From Lota lota (lineage: Eukaryota > Chordata > Actinopteri > Gadiformes > Lotidae), in assembly GCA_026745465.1 (NCBI GenBank), contig JACYXH010000245.1, positions 27,501-91,500 on the forward strand: a DNA stretch of 64,000 bases, read 5' to 3'. Position 1 is the stretch's first letter, and every line of letters begins with the position of its first letter. Below the pieces are notes generated by a model. The model was not told where the DNA came from, did not search any database, and saw nothing but the letters and a program-made list of their open reading frames with translations. Shown here in pieces: positions 1 to 10,057 of this stretch. The translations under genes and the position numbers were made by a program.

Positions 1-136
1 GCACGCTGTGTGCTGACCCGCATGTGATGCGAATTCCCTCAAATGTGGGAAGAATCCTTCGGCTGACTAGTAATTTTAGTGTATACATTGGTGTTGAGCC
101 TGTATTGAAGACTGCGTTCGGCCTAGGTCTCCCACT
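1..136 (+). ncRNA. U1 snRNA, 3' part, in error-rich sequence
   Basis: Pieces of the U1 3' half (GTGCTGACCC, CAAATGTGGG, GACTGCGTTCG, then CCACTG) appear in order but broken up by insertions. The window edge cuts off the 5' half. The gene is probably a normal copy read with errors. Confidence 0.5.
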
Positions 137-749
137 GATTTGATGTGAAAGATTAAATGTAAGATGAGTTAGATATATCTGTTCACATTGTCAGAGTGTT
201 GTGCAGCGCTGCCGAGAGGTGGTTGTAGCGTTTAAGTGGTCACAGTCATCTGTGAACCAGTGTGCGTATATTGAGATGTTTAGTGAGCGTTAACTCTCAG
301 CCATTCGTGATTGGTCCCACAGTCTCTGCGTACATGCCACTTCCTATATAGATCTCCCAAAATCACAAGTAGAGTTGATAAATATTTGCATGGTGCAATC
401 GGTAACCACTTTCTCTATGTTTAAAAAACCCACACACAATTCCAATTCACAAGTATCAACGGCCACCCATTATCACTGTATAGGAAACCGTTACATGATT
501 TTGTGGCAGTGTGTTGAATAAATATTTCATTAGTTTGAAGTAGATGTGTTGAGATCGCCGTTTGTGCTGTACGTTAAATTCATGTGAATTCATGTAGGAC
601 AGAGAGTCAGCAGTGGGAATACCAGTGAAGAAGCCATGTGAGTTGGTTTAGTGGAAACTGCCATGTTTGAACTCGAGGCTATTGGATAACCGGGCGCAAC
701 CCCGCCCGTTCCGCACGCGTAAACCTTCCCCTTTTTCACAATATGACGG

Positions 750-871
750 CAGGGAGCTCAGCCAAACAGCAAAGCCCACCAAAATTGACTGAACTCTTGG
801 GTGTCCCTCTCCACGGAAGTCTTTAGTAAAAGGCGAAAGGCTTATGCGCTTTGTAGAGAAAACCAGAGTTA
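750..871 (-). ncRNA. U5 snRNA in error-rich sequence
   Basis: The invariant loop I core CCTTTTACTAAAGAC, the CCGTGGAGAGGGACACC stretch and the 3' stem are all present on the minus strand. It differs from the clean copies by a few single-base indels. It lies in the same place in the unit as the other U5 genes. Confidence 0.75.
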
Positions 872-1219
872 ATGCGACTCCTTACAGCCGCGGGCCCGCC
901 CCGTGGCAATCATCTGGTAAGGTGCGGTGGTCCCCCACTGGTCCCTTTTGCAAAGCTTCAAAGTAAGATATTTAAGCCCGCCTAGCAGCCATTGCAACCC
1001 GTCCACTTTTGATTGGCATTCACGCTCCTTTTCAACCTTTTCATTTTGCTAATGAAAGCAGCATACTGCATCCATAATACAGAAAGTGGGAATTTCGGAC
1101 ACGGTTTCAGACAGGCTAATCAATTGATACAATGTTTGCGTCTCTCCGGGTGCCACCAATTAGGTGTATGGGATATAGAAAGAGCTGGTGAAATCACGAC
1201 TGTTTCACTCGCGGGGCAC

Positions 1220-1294
1220 CTCCCCGTTGGGGAATTCAACACTGGGCTCATGTGTTACAGGCAGGGATACTTTCCACTATACTAACCAGTAGGA
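1220..1294 (-). pseudogene. tRNA-Asp-like relic
   Basis: On the minus strand this reads as a tRNA with an Asp-type D arm (TTAGTATAGTGG) and an anticodon arm close to tRNA-Asp (CCTGCCTG), followed by a T-arm (GTTGAATTCC). The anticodon position is GTA instead of the Asp GTC. The acceptor has two extra bases and pairs poorly, and the 3' strand of the anticodon stem no longer matches. It lies 185 bp upstream, in plus coordinates, of the U2 3' end and is copied in every unit. It is most likely a dead tRNA carried along by array amplification. A true GTA (Tyr) gene is unlikely because Tyr genes have an intron and other identity bases. Confidence 0.6.
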
Positions 1295-1457
1295 GTCCCA
1301 TCAAAACACAGCAGAACTTAAAGACAATCCCCATCGATCAAGTGGAGGTTGACTTGGTACAGTCCTTGCAAGTGTTGCCGCCGAGCAGTTGTTCAGACCC
1401 AAAACACATCACGCACGGATGAGCCGGGCTCTGGCTGTGGAGTTTAAGACTCCCTTG

Positions 1458-1470
1458 ATTCATTTCACGT
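1458..1470 (-). promoter_or_regulatory. Candidate 3' box of U2
   Basis: CACGTGAAATGAA lies about 10-22 bp past the U2 3' end. It matches the GTGAAA core also seen behind U1 and U5 in this unit. In metazoan Pol II snRNA genes such a box directs 3' end formation by Integrator. Confidence 0.5.
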
Positions 1471-1479
1471 GACTAATGG

Positions 1480-1667
1480 AAGTGCACCGTCCCCAGCGGC
1501 ACTGCAATACTGGGCCAATGCGTGGAGCAAATGGAGCAAGCTCCTCTTTTAACTCCTGTAGCCAAAAATCCGTTTAATATATAGCCCTCATATAGAGGAC
1601 ATATCAGATATTAAACTGATAAGAACAGATACTACACTTGATCTTAGCCAAAAGGCCGAGAAGCGAT
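1480..1667 (-). ncRNA. RNU2: U2 snRNA, unit 1
   Basis: U2 pairs with the intron branch point in the major spliceosome. The 188-nt length equals that of human U2. The 5' end ATCGCTTCTCGGCCTTTTGG is canonical. The branch-point recognition GTAGTA lies at about nt 33-38. The Sm site is in GGATTTTTGGC, and the 3' end GGTGCACT matches the family terminus. The middle stem-loops differ from the mammalian form, as expected for fish. The gene faces the same way as U6 and U5 and opposite to U1. It looks functional. Confidence 0.95.
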
Positions 1668-1727
1668 GCCGATCTGCCGCCTGTGACAGAAGACGCAGCG
1701 TCCTTACAGTTCCCTCAACCTCGGGTC

Positions 1728-1745
1728 TTGCATTTCGTTTTGCAT
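1728..1745 (-). promoter_or_regulatory. Octamer-like motifs upstream of U2
   Basis: Two ATGCAAR-like motifs lie about 61-78 bp before the U2 start. ATGCAAAA is one base from the Oct-1 octamer that drives distal elements of vertebrate snRNA genes. The usual distal position is about -220, so this placement is odd and the call is tentative. Confidence 0.35.
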
Positions 1746-1950
1746 AACGATGACTCACCGTTTGCAGCCACGCCCCCAGAAAAACAACCGATTGCTGCCT
1801 TGGGTTCAATGTTGTCTGTTCCAAAATCCAATGTGGACAATGGGATTCGAGGGCTGCTACAATTACTCAGAACGTTGGCATTCGACTGCCGTTACATTTG
1901 TTCCAACACGGCTGAAGGCTGACCGTTAGGGCTGTTGATGACGGTCAGCT

Positions 1951-2069
1951 AAAATATGGAGCGCTTCACTGATTTGCGTGTCATCCTTGCGCCCATTGGG
2001 TGAGCTAGTACTCTGCTAAACCTCTCTGTCTCGTTCCAATTTTTGCATATGTTCTGCCGAGGCAAGCAC
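1951..2069 (-). ncRNA. RNU6: U6-like snRNA, unit 1 (enlarged ISL)
   Basis: U6 forms the catalytic RNA core of the spliceosome. The 5' hairpin (GTGCTTGCCTCGGCAGAAC), AAAAATTGGAACGA, the invariant ACAGAGA box, the AGC triad (TTAGCA), GCGCAAGGATGACACGCAAA and the GTGAAGCG...CCATATTTT end are all present and in order. The gene is 119 nt against 107 in human. The extra 12 or so bases follow the AGC triad (GAGTACTAGCTCACCCAATG), where U6 folds its internal stem-loop. It ends in only four T. The upstream AT-run ends about 8 bp before the start, closer than a normal U6 TATA box. It may be a variant U6 or an amplified pseudogene. This unit has CAGTGAAG and GGTTTAGCA, each one step further from canonical than units 6-10. 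Confidence 0.85.
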
Positions 2070-2447
2070 GACAACCTATTTTTTTTTACTCCTTTTGAAC
2101 TTTTTCCGGGCAGATCAAGCCAGATCAAGCCAATGGTGCTACCCGAAAACATGAATAATGGCAGGTTTGGCCAGGTCCAATACACGTCCAAACGTTGCGA
2201 AAGCCAACGCTCATAATGCCACAAAAATCTTGGAGAGGTGGGGATTTTACCAAAAGCCCTATCTAATCACAGGAGAAAAATGTGTACCCGTCTTCTAAAT
2301 ATCATGCAGTGTTTTAAATGTAGGCTGTGGTTATGAATGTAACGTACATAGTATAAACACATTTAGTTTCTTTGCCTAAAAACGCTACACCGCGACACAG
2401 ACGCATACTTGGCAGATGGGGGTGGTCGTGCGTGGCATACGCAACTC
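2070..2447. promoter_or_regulatory. Divergent U6/U1 spacer
   Basis: These 378 bp separate the 5' ends of the minus-strand U6-like gene and the plus-strand U1 gene, so both promoters must lie here. A T9 run sits next to U6. I could not pick out a secure proximal sequence element or TATA box by eye. The first 200 bp are also kept in both inverted copies near 52.4 and 54.7 kb, which argues for constraint or recent duplication. Confidence 0.5.
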
Positions 2448-2611
2448 ATACTTACCTGGCAGGGGAGATACCACGATCAAGAAGGTGGTTCACCCAGGGC
2501 GAGGCTCAGCTATTGCACTCCGGCTGTGCTGACCCGTGCGAATTCCTCAAATGTGGGAATCTCGACTGCATAATTTGTGGTAGTGGGGGACTGCGTTCGC
2601 GCTCTCCCCTG
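2448..2611 (+). ncRNA. RNU1: U1 snRNA, unit 1
   Basis: U1 recognises 5' splice sites. The 164-nt length equals that of human U1. The 5' end ATACTTACCTG, which pairs with the donor site, is intact. GATACCACGATCA and the stem-loop I/II region are recognisable, ATTGCACTCC (the U1A-binding loop) is exact, and the Sm site AATTTGTGG is followed by the terminal hairpin ending in TCTCCCCTG. It is the only gene of the unit on the plus strand. It looks functional. Confidence 0.97.
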
Positions 2612-2615
2612 ATTT

Positions 2616-2630
2616 TGATGTGAAAGAAAA
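2616..2630 (+). promoter_or_regulatory. Candidate 3' box of U1
   Basis: TTGATGTGAAAGAAA starts 5 bp after the U1 end. The GTGAAAG core fits the vertebrate snRNA 3' box. In unit 10 the core is changed to GGGAAAG. Confidence 0.6.
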
Positions 2631-3059
2631 TACTCAGTTGTCATGAGTGCAGCGCTGCCGAGAGGGGCGGTCACAAGGCTCAAGCGTGTGCTGTCACTGT
2701 AGCGTTTGAAGTGAGCGTTAACTCTCAGCCAATTCGTGATTGTCCACAGTCTCTGCGTACATGCCACTTCCTATAGATCTCCCAAATCACAAGTAGAGTT
2801 GATAATATAGCATGGTATGCAATCGGTAACCACTTTCTCTATGTTTAAAAACCCACACCAATTCCAATTCACAAGTATCAACGGCACCCCATTAGATTGT
2901 TGTCCACGAGTAGGAATACCGTTTCATGATTTGAAGCCATGTGTTGAGATGTCGCCGTTGTTGCTGTAGTTAAAGCGGGAACCACTGGTTGTAGGGATAT
3001 TCTGACCATGTTTGACTCGAGGCTATTGATTCGGCGCAACCCAGTTCCGCACCGGTAAA

Positions 3060-3075
3060 CATTCCCTTTTCACAA
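3060..3075 (-). promoter_or_regulatory. Candidate 3' box of U5
   Basis: ATTGTGAAAAGGGAAT follows the U5 3' end by a few bases on the minus strand and shares the GTGAAA core with the U1 and U2 boxes. Confidence 0.5.
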
Positions 3076-3082
3076 TGACGCA

Positions 3083-3200
3083 GGGCTCAGCCAAACAGCA
3101 AAGCCCACCAAAAATTGACTGAACTCTTGGGTGTCCCTCTCCACGGAAGTCTTTAGTAAAAGGCGAAAGGCTTATGCGCTTTGTAGAGAAACCAGAGTTA
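3083..3200 (-). ncRNA. RNU5: U5 snRNA, unit 1
   Basis: U5 holds the exons for ligation. On the minus strand the start (TAACTCTGGTTTCTCT), the invariant loop I (GCCTTTTACTAAAGA), TTCCGTGGAGAGGGACACC, the Sm site CAATTTTTGG and a 3' stem-loop (GGGCTTTGCTGTTTGGCTGA) are present. The length of about 118 nt fits the family (about 116). The 5' end is set by alignment and is good to about one base. The 344 bp upstream, to the tRNA relic, should hold its promoter; no gene is seen there. Confidence 0.93.
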
Positions 3201-3544
3201 ATGCGACTCCTTACAGCCGCGGGCCGCCCGTGGCAATCATCGGCTTGGTAAGGTGCACGACGGTGTCCCTTTTGCAAAGCTTCAAAGTAAGATATTAAGC
3301 CCCGCCTAGCAGCCATTGCAACCCGTCCACTTTTGATTGGCATTCACGCTCCTTTTCAACCTTTTCATTTTGCTAATGAAAGCAGCATACAGCATCCATA
3401 ATACAGAAAGTGGGAATTTCGGACACGGTTTACAGACAGGCTAATCAATTGATACAATGTTTGCGTCTCTCCGGGTGCCACCAATTAGGTGTATGGGATA
3501 TAGAAAGAGCTGGTGAAATCACGACTGTTTCACTCGCGGGGCAC

Positions 3545-3619
3545 CTCCCCGTTGGGGAATTCAACACTGGGCTCATGTGTTACAGGCAGGGATACTTTCC
3601 ACTATACTAACCAGTAGGA
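3545..3619 (-). pseudogene. tRNA-Asp-like relic, unit 2
   Basis: Same sequence as the copy at 1220-1294. Confidence 0.6.
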
Positions 3620-3804
3620 GTCCCATCAAAACACAGCAGAACTTAAAGACAATCCCCATCGATCAAGTGGAGGTTGACTTGGTACAGTCCTTGCAAGTGT
3701 TGCCGCCGAGCAGTTGTTCAGACCCAAAACACATCACGCACGGATGAGCCGGGCTCTGGCTGTGGAGTTTAAGACTCCCTTGATTCATTTCACGTGACTA
3801 ATGG

Positions 3805-3992
3805 AAGTGCACCGTCCCCAGCGGCACTGCAATACTGGGCCAATGCGTGGAGCAAATGGAGCAAGCTCCTCTTTTAACTCCTGTAGCCAAAAATCCGTTT
3901 AATATATAGCCCTCATATAGAGGACATATCAGATATTAAACTGATAAGAACAGATACTACACTTGATCTTAGCCAAAAGGCCGAGAAGCGAT
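3805..3992 (-). ncRNA. RNU2: U2 snRNA, unit 2
   Basis: Identical to unit 1 as far as I compared it. Confidence 0.95.
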
Positions 3993-4275
3993 GCCGATCT
4001 GCCGCCTGTGACAGAAGACGCAGCGTCCTTACAGTTCCCTCAACCTCGGGTCTTGCATTTCGTTTTGCATAACGATGACTCACCGTTTGCAGCCACGCCC
4101 CCAGAAAAACAACCGATTGCTGCCTTGGGTTCAATGTTGTCTGTTCCAAAATCCAATGTGGACAATGGGATTCGAGGGCTGCTACAATTACTCAGAACGT
4201 TGGCATTCGACTGCCGTTACATTTGTTCCAACACGGCTGAAGGCTGACCGTTAGGGCTGTTGATGACGGTCAGCT

Positions 4276-4394
4276 AAAATATGGAGCGCTTCACTGATTT
4301 GCGTGTCATCCTTGCGCCCATTGGGTGAGCTAGTACTCTGCTAAACCTCTCTGTCTCGTTCCAATTTTTGCATATGTTCTGCCGAGGCAAGCAC
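4276..4394 (-). ncRNA. RNU6: U6-like snRNA, unit 2
   Basis: Same 119-nt form and same left-block bases as unit 1. Confidence 0.85.
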
Positions 4395-4772
4395 GACAAC
4401 CTATTTTTTTTTACTCCTTTTGAACTTTTTCCGGGCAGATCAAGCCAGATCAAGCCAATGGTGCTACCCGAAAACATGAATAATGGCAGGTTTGGCCAGG
4501 TCCAATACACGTCCAAACGTTGCGAAAGCCAACGCTCATAATGCCACAAAAATCTTGGAGAGGTGGGGATTTTACCAAAAGCCCTATCTAATCACAGGAG
4601 AAAAATGTGTACCCGTCTTCTAAATATCATGCAGTGTTTTAAATGTAGGCTGTGGTTATGAATGTAACGTACATAGTATAAACACATTTAGTTTCTTTGC
4701 CTAAAAACGCTACACCGCGACACAGACGCATACTTGGCAGATGGGGGTGGTCGTGCGTGGCATACGCAACTC

Positions 4773-4936
4773 ATACTTACCTGGCAGGGGAGATACCACG
4801 ATCAAGAAGGTGGTTCACCCAGGGCGAGGCTCAGCTATTGCACTCCGGCTGTGCTGACCCGTGCGAATTCCTCAAATGTGGGAATCTCGACTGCATAATT
4901 TGTGGTAGTGGGGGACTGCGTTCGCGCTCTCCCCTG
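4773..4936 (+). ncRNA. RNU1: U1 snRNA, unit 2
   Basis: Identical to unit 1. A single T-to-C difference lies in the spacer downstream (near 5094) and is shared with units 3 and 4. Confidence 0.97.
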
Positions 4937-5407
4937 ATTTTGATGTGAAAGAAAATACTCAGTTGTCATGAGTGCAGCGCTGCCGAGAGGGGCGGTCACA
5001 AGGCTCAAGCGTGTGCTGTCACTGTAGCGTTTGAAGTGAGCGTTAACTCTCAGCCAATTCGTGATTGTCCACAGTCTCTGCGTACATGCCACTCCCTATA
5101 GATCTCCCAAATCACAAGTAGAGTTGATAATATAGCATGGTATGCAATCGGTAACCACTTTCTCTATGTTTAAAAACCCACACCAATTCCAATTCACAAG
5201 TATCAACGGCACCCCATTAGATTGTTGTCCACGAGTAGGAATACCGTTTCATGATTTGAAGCCATGTGTTGAGATGTCGCCGTTGTTGCTGTAGTTAAAG
5301 CGGGAACCACTGGTTGTAGGGATATTCTGACCATGTTTGACTCGAGGCTATTGATTCGGCGCAACCCAGTTCCGCACCGGTAAACATTCCCTTTTCACAA
5401 TGACGCA

Positions 5408-5525
5408 GGGCTCAGCCAAACAGCAAAGCCCACCAAAAATTGACTGAACTCTTGGGTGTCCCTCTCCACGGAAGTCTTTAGTAAAAGGCGAAAGGCTTAT
5501 GCGCTTTGTAGAGAAACCAGAGTTA
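5408..5525 (-). ncRNA. RNU5: U5 snRNA, unit 2
   Basis: Identical to unit 1, with loop I and the Sm site intact. Confidence 0.93.
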
Positions 5526-5869
5526 ATGCGACTCCTTACAGCCGCGGGCCGCCCGTGGCAATCATCGGCTTGGTAAGGTGCACGACGGTGTCCCTTTTGC
5601 AAAGCTTCAAAGTAAGATATTAAGCCCCGCCTAGCAGCCATTGCAACCCGTCCACTTTTGATTGGCATTCACGCTCCTTTTCAACCTTTTCATTTTGCTA
5701 ATGAAAGCAGCATACAGCATCCATAATACAGAAAGTGGGAATTTCGGACACGGTTTACAGACAGGCTAATCAATTGATACAATGTTTGCGTCTCTCCGGG
5801 TGCCACCAATTAGGTGTATGGGATATAGAAAGAGCTGGTGAAATCACGACTGTTTCACTCGCGGGGCAC

Positions 5870-5944
5870 CTCCCCGTTGGGGAATTCAACACTGGGCTCA
5901 TGTGTTACAGGCAGGGATACTTTCCACTATACTAACCAGTAGGA
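5870..5944 (-). pseudogene. tRNA-Asp-like relic, unit 3
   Basis: Same sequence as the copy at 1220-1294. Confidence 0.6.
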
Positions 5945-6129
5945 GTCCCATCAAAACACAGCAGAACTTAAAGACAATCCCCATCGATCAAGTGGAGGTT
6001 GACTTGGTACAGTCCTTGCAAGTGTTGCCGCCGAGCAGTTGTTCAGACCCAAAACACATCACGCACGGATGAGCCGGGCTCTGGCTGTGGAGTTTAAGAC
6101 TCCCTTGATTCATTTCACGTGACTAATGG

Positions 6130-6317
6130 AAGTGCACCGTCCCCAGCGGCACTGCAATACTGGGCCAATGCGTGGAGCAAATGGAGCAAGCTCCTCTTTT
6201 AACTCCTGTAGCCAAAAATCCGTTTAATATATAGCCCTCATATAGAGGACATATCAGATATTAAACTGATAAGAACAGATACTACACTTGATCTTAGCCA
6301 AAAGGCCGAGAAGCGAT
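6130..6317 (-). ncRNA. RNU2: U2 snRNA, unit 3
   Basis: Identical to unit 1. Confidence 0.95.
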
Positions 6318-6600
6318 GCCGATCTGCCGCCTGTGACAGAAGACGCAGCGTCCTTACAGTTCCCTCAACCTCGGGTCTTGCATTTCGTTTTGCATAACGA
6401 TGACTCACCGTTTGCAGCCACGCCCCCAGAAAAACAACCGATTGCTGCCTTGGGTTCAATGTTGTCTGTTCCAAAATCCAATGTGGACAATGGGATTCGA
6501 GGGCTGCTACAATTACTCAGAACGTTGGCATTCGACTGCCGTTACATTTGTTCCAACACGGCTGAAGGCTGACCGTTAGGGCTGTTGATGACGGTCAGCT

Positions 6601-6719
6601 AAAATATGGAGCGCTTCACTGATTTGCGTGTCATCCTTGCGCCCATTGGGTGAGCTAGTACTCTGCTAAACCTCTCTGTCTCGTTCCAATTTTTGCATAT
6701 GTTCTGCCGAGGCAAGCAC
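6601..6719 (-). ncRNA. RNU6: U6-like snRNA, unit 3
   Basis: Same as unit 1. Confidence 0.85.
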
Positions 6720-7097
6720 GACAACCTATTTTTTTTTACTCCTTTTGAACTTTTTCCGGGCAGATCAAGCCAGATCAAGCCAATGGTGCTACCCGAAAAC
6801 ATGAATAATGGCAGGTTTGGCCAGGTCCAATACACGTCCAAACGTTGCGAAAGCCAACGCTCATAATGCCACAAAAATCTTGGAGAGGTGGGGATTTTAC
6901 CAAAAGCCCTATCTAATCACAGGAGAAAAATGTGTACCCGTCTTCTAAATATCATGCAGTGTTTTAAATGTAGGCTGTGGTTATGAATGTAACGTACATA
7001 GTATAAACACATTTAGTTTCTTTGCCTAAAAACGCTACACCGCGACACAGACGCATACTTGGCAGATGGGGGTGGTCGTGCGTGGCATACGCAACTC

Positions 7098-7261
7098 ATA
7101 CTTACCTGGCAGGGGAGATACCACGATCAAGAAGGTGGTTCACCCAGGGCGAGGCTCAGCTATTGCACTCCGGCTGTGCTGACCCGTGCGAATTCCTCAA
7201 ATGTGGGAATCTCGACTGCATAATTTGTGGTAGTGGGGGACTGCGTTCGCGCTCTCCCCTG
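7098..7261 (+). ncRNA. RNU1: U1 snRNA, unit 3
   Basis: Identical to unit 1. Confidence 0.97.
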
Positions 7262-7732
7262 ATTTTGATGTGAAAGAAAATACTCAGTTGTCATGAGTGC
7301 AGCGCTGCCGAGAGGGGCGGTCACAAGGCTCAAGCGTGTGCTGTCACTGTAGCGTTTGAAGTGAGCGTTAACTCTCAGCCAATTCGTGATTGTCCACAGT
7401 CTCTGCGTACATGCCACTCCCTATAGATCTCCCAAATCACAAGTAGAGTTGATAATATAGCATGGTATGCAATCGGTAACCACTTTCTCTATGTTTAAAA
7501 ACCCACACCAATTCCAATTCACAAGTATCAACGGCACCCCATTAGATTGTTGTCCACGAGTAGGAATACCGTTTCATGATTTGAAGCCATGTGTTGAGAT
7601 GTCGCCGTTGTTGCTGTAGTTAAAGCGGGAACCACTGGTTGTAGGGATATTCTGACCATGTTTGACTCGAGGCTATTGATTCGGCGCAACCCAGTTCCGC
7701 ACCGGTAAACATTCCCTTTTCACAATGACGCA

Positions 7733-7850
7733 GGGCTCAGCCAAACAGCAAAGCCCACCAAAAATTGACTGAACTCTTGGGTGTCCCTCTCCACGGAAGT
7801 CTTTAGTAAAAGGCGAAAGGCTTATGCGCTTTGTAGAGAAACCAGAGTTA
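7733..7850 (-). ncRNA. RNU5: U5 snRNA, unit 3
   Basis: Identical to unit 1. Confidence 0.93.
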
Positions 7851-8194
7851 ATGCGACTCCTTACAGCCGCGGGCCGCCCGTGGCAATCATCGGCTTGGTA
7901 AGGTGCACGACGGTGTCCCTTTTGCAAAGCTTCAAAGTAAGATATTAAGCCCCGCCTAGCAGCCATTGCAACCCGTCCACTTTTGATTGGCATTCACGCT
8001 CCTTTTCAACCTTTTCATTTTGCTAATGAAAGCAGCATACAGCATCCATAATACAGAAAGTGGGAATTTCGGACACGGTTTACAGACAGGCTAATCAATT
8101 GATACAATGTTTGCGTCTCTCCGGGTGCCACCAATTAGGTGTATGGGATATAGAAAGAGCTGGTGAAATCACGACTGTTTCACTCGCGGGGCAC

Positions 8195-8269
8195 CTCCCC
8201 GTTGGGGAATTCAACACTGGGCTCATGTGTTACAGGCAGGGATACTTTCCACTATACTAACCAGTAGGA
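8195..8269 (-). pseudogene. tRNA-Asp-like relic, unit 4
   Basis: Same sequence as the copy at 1220-1294. Confidence 0.6.
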
Positions 8270-8454
8270 GTCCCATCAAAACACAGCAGAACTTAAAGAC
8301 AATCCCCATCGATCAAGTGGAGGTTGACTTGGTACAGTCCTTGCAAGTGTTGCCGCCGAGCAGTTGTTCAGACCCAAAACACATCACGCACGGATGAGCC
8401 GGGCTCTGGCTGTGGAGTTTAAGACTCCCTTGATTCATTTCACGTGACTAATGG

Positions 8455-8642
8455 AAGTGCACCGTCCCCAGCGGCACTGCAATACTGGGCCAATGCGTGG
8501 AGCAAATGGAGCAAGCTCCTCTTTTAACTCCTGTAGCCAAAAATCCGTTTAATATATAGCCCTCATATAGAGGACATATCAGATATTAAACTGATAAGAA
8601 CAGATACTACACTTGATCTTAGCCAAAAGGCCGAGAAGCGAT
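8455..8642 (-). ncRNA. RNU2: U2 snRNA, unit 4
   Basis: Identical to unit 1. Confidence 0.95.
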
Positions 8643-8925
8643 GCCGATCTGCCGCCTGTGACAGAAGACGCAGCGTCCTTACAGTTCCCTCAACCTCGGG
8701 TCTTGCATTTCGTTTTGCATAACGATGACTCACCGTTTGCAGCCACGCCCCCAGAAAAACAACCGATTGCTGCCTTGGGTTCAATGTTGTCTGTTCCAAA
8801 ATCCAATGTGGACAATGGGATTCGAGGGCTGCTACAATTACTCAGAACGTTGGCATTCGACTGCCGTTACATTTGTTCCAACACGGCTGAAGGCTGACCG
8901 TTAGGGCTGTTGATGACGGTCAGCT

Positions 8926-9044
8926 AAAATATGGAGCGCTTCACTGATTTGCGTGTCATCCTTGCGCCCATTGGGTGAGCTAGTACTCTGCTAAACCTCT
9001 CTGTCTCGTTCCAATTTTTGCATATGTTCTGCCGAGGCAAGCAC
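8926..9044 (-). ncRNA. RNU6: U6-like snRNA, unit 4
   Basis: Same as unit 1. Confidence 0.85.
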
Positions 9045-9422
9045 GACAACCTATTTTTTTTTACTCCTTTTGAACTTTTTCCGGGCAGATCAAGCCAGAT
9101 CAAGCCAATGGTGCTACCCGAAAACATGAATAATGGCAGGTTTGGCCAGGTCCAATACACGTCCAAACGTTGCGAAAGCCAACGCTCATAATGCCACAAA
9201 AATCTTGGAGAGGTGGGGATTTTACCAAAAGCCCTATCTAATCACAGGAGAAAAATGTGTACCCGTCTTCTAAATATCATGCAGTGTTTTAAATGTAGGC
9301 TGTGGTTATGAATGTAACGTACATAGTATAAACACATTTAGTTTCTTTGCCTAAAAACGCTACACCGCGACACAGACGCATACTTGGCAGATGGGGGTGG
9401 TCGTGCGTGGCATACGCAACTC

Positions 9423-9586
9423 ATACTTACCTGGCAGGGGAGATACCACGATCAAGAAGGTGGTTCACCCAGGGCGAGGCTCAGCTATTGCACTCCGGCT
9501 GTGCTGACCCGTGCGAATTCCTCAAATGTGGGAATCTCGACTGCATAATTTGTGGTAGTGGGGGACTGCGTTCGCGCTCTCCCCTG
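9423..9586 (+). ncRNA. RNU1: U1 snRNA, unit 4
   Basis: Identical to unit 1. Confidence 0.97.
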
Positions 9587-10057
9587 ATTTTGATGTGAAA
9601 GAAAATACTCAGTTGTCATGAGTGCAGCGCTGCCGAGAGGGGCGGTCACAAGGCTCAAGCGTGTGCTGTCACTGTAGCGTTTGAAGTGAGCGTTAACTCT
9701 CAGCCAATTCGTGATTGTCCACAGTCTCTGCGTACATGCCACTCCCTATAGATCTCCCAAATCACAAGTAGAGTTGATAATATAGCATGGTATGCAATCG
9801 GTAACCACTTTCTCTATGTTTAAAAACCCACACCAATTCCAATTCACAAGTATCAACGGCACCCCATTAGATTGTTGTCCACGAGTAGGAATACCGTTTC
9901 ATGATTTGAAGCCATGTGTTGAGATGTCGCCGTTGTTGCTGTAGTTAAAGCGGGAACCACTGGTTGTAGGGATATTCTGACCATGTTTGACTCGAGGCTA
10001 TTGATTCGGCGCAACCCAGTTCCGCACCGGTAAACATTCCCTTTTCACAATGACGCA

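Larger units (their letters stand above)
1..1110. other. Error-rich partial array unit
   Basis: This stretch aligns end to end with the U1 3' half, U5 and the tRNA flank of the clean units, but it carries scattered one- to few-base insertions and substitutions in coding RNA and spacer alike. The clean sequence resumes at about 1110. The even error load, heavy in insertions, fits uncorrected single-molecule long-read sequence better than natural decay. Confidence 0.7.
2612..3082. other. Convergent U1/U5 spacer
   Basis: These 471 bp lie between the converging 3' ends of U1 and U5. Apart from the two 3' boxes I see no gene. U4, 5S and U11/U12-type sequences were looked for and not seen. The spacer is single copy within the unit and nearly invariant in units 1-4. 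Confidence 0.6.

Noticed and set aside
1638-1922. 94-aa open frame repeated in each unit
   Set aside because: It overlaps the U2 5' part and its upstream region. It recurs only because the unit recurs, and it has no protein-like features.
2372-2623. 83-aa open frame over U1
   Set aside because: It is a shadow of the U1 RNA gene.
2612-3082. Additional small RNA in the U1/U5 spacer
   Set aside because: No Sm site with flanking stems, no snoRNA boxes in a convincing pair and no tRNA boxes.
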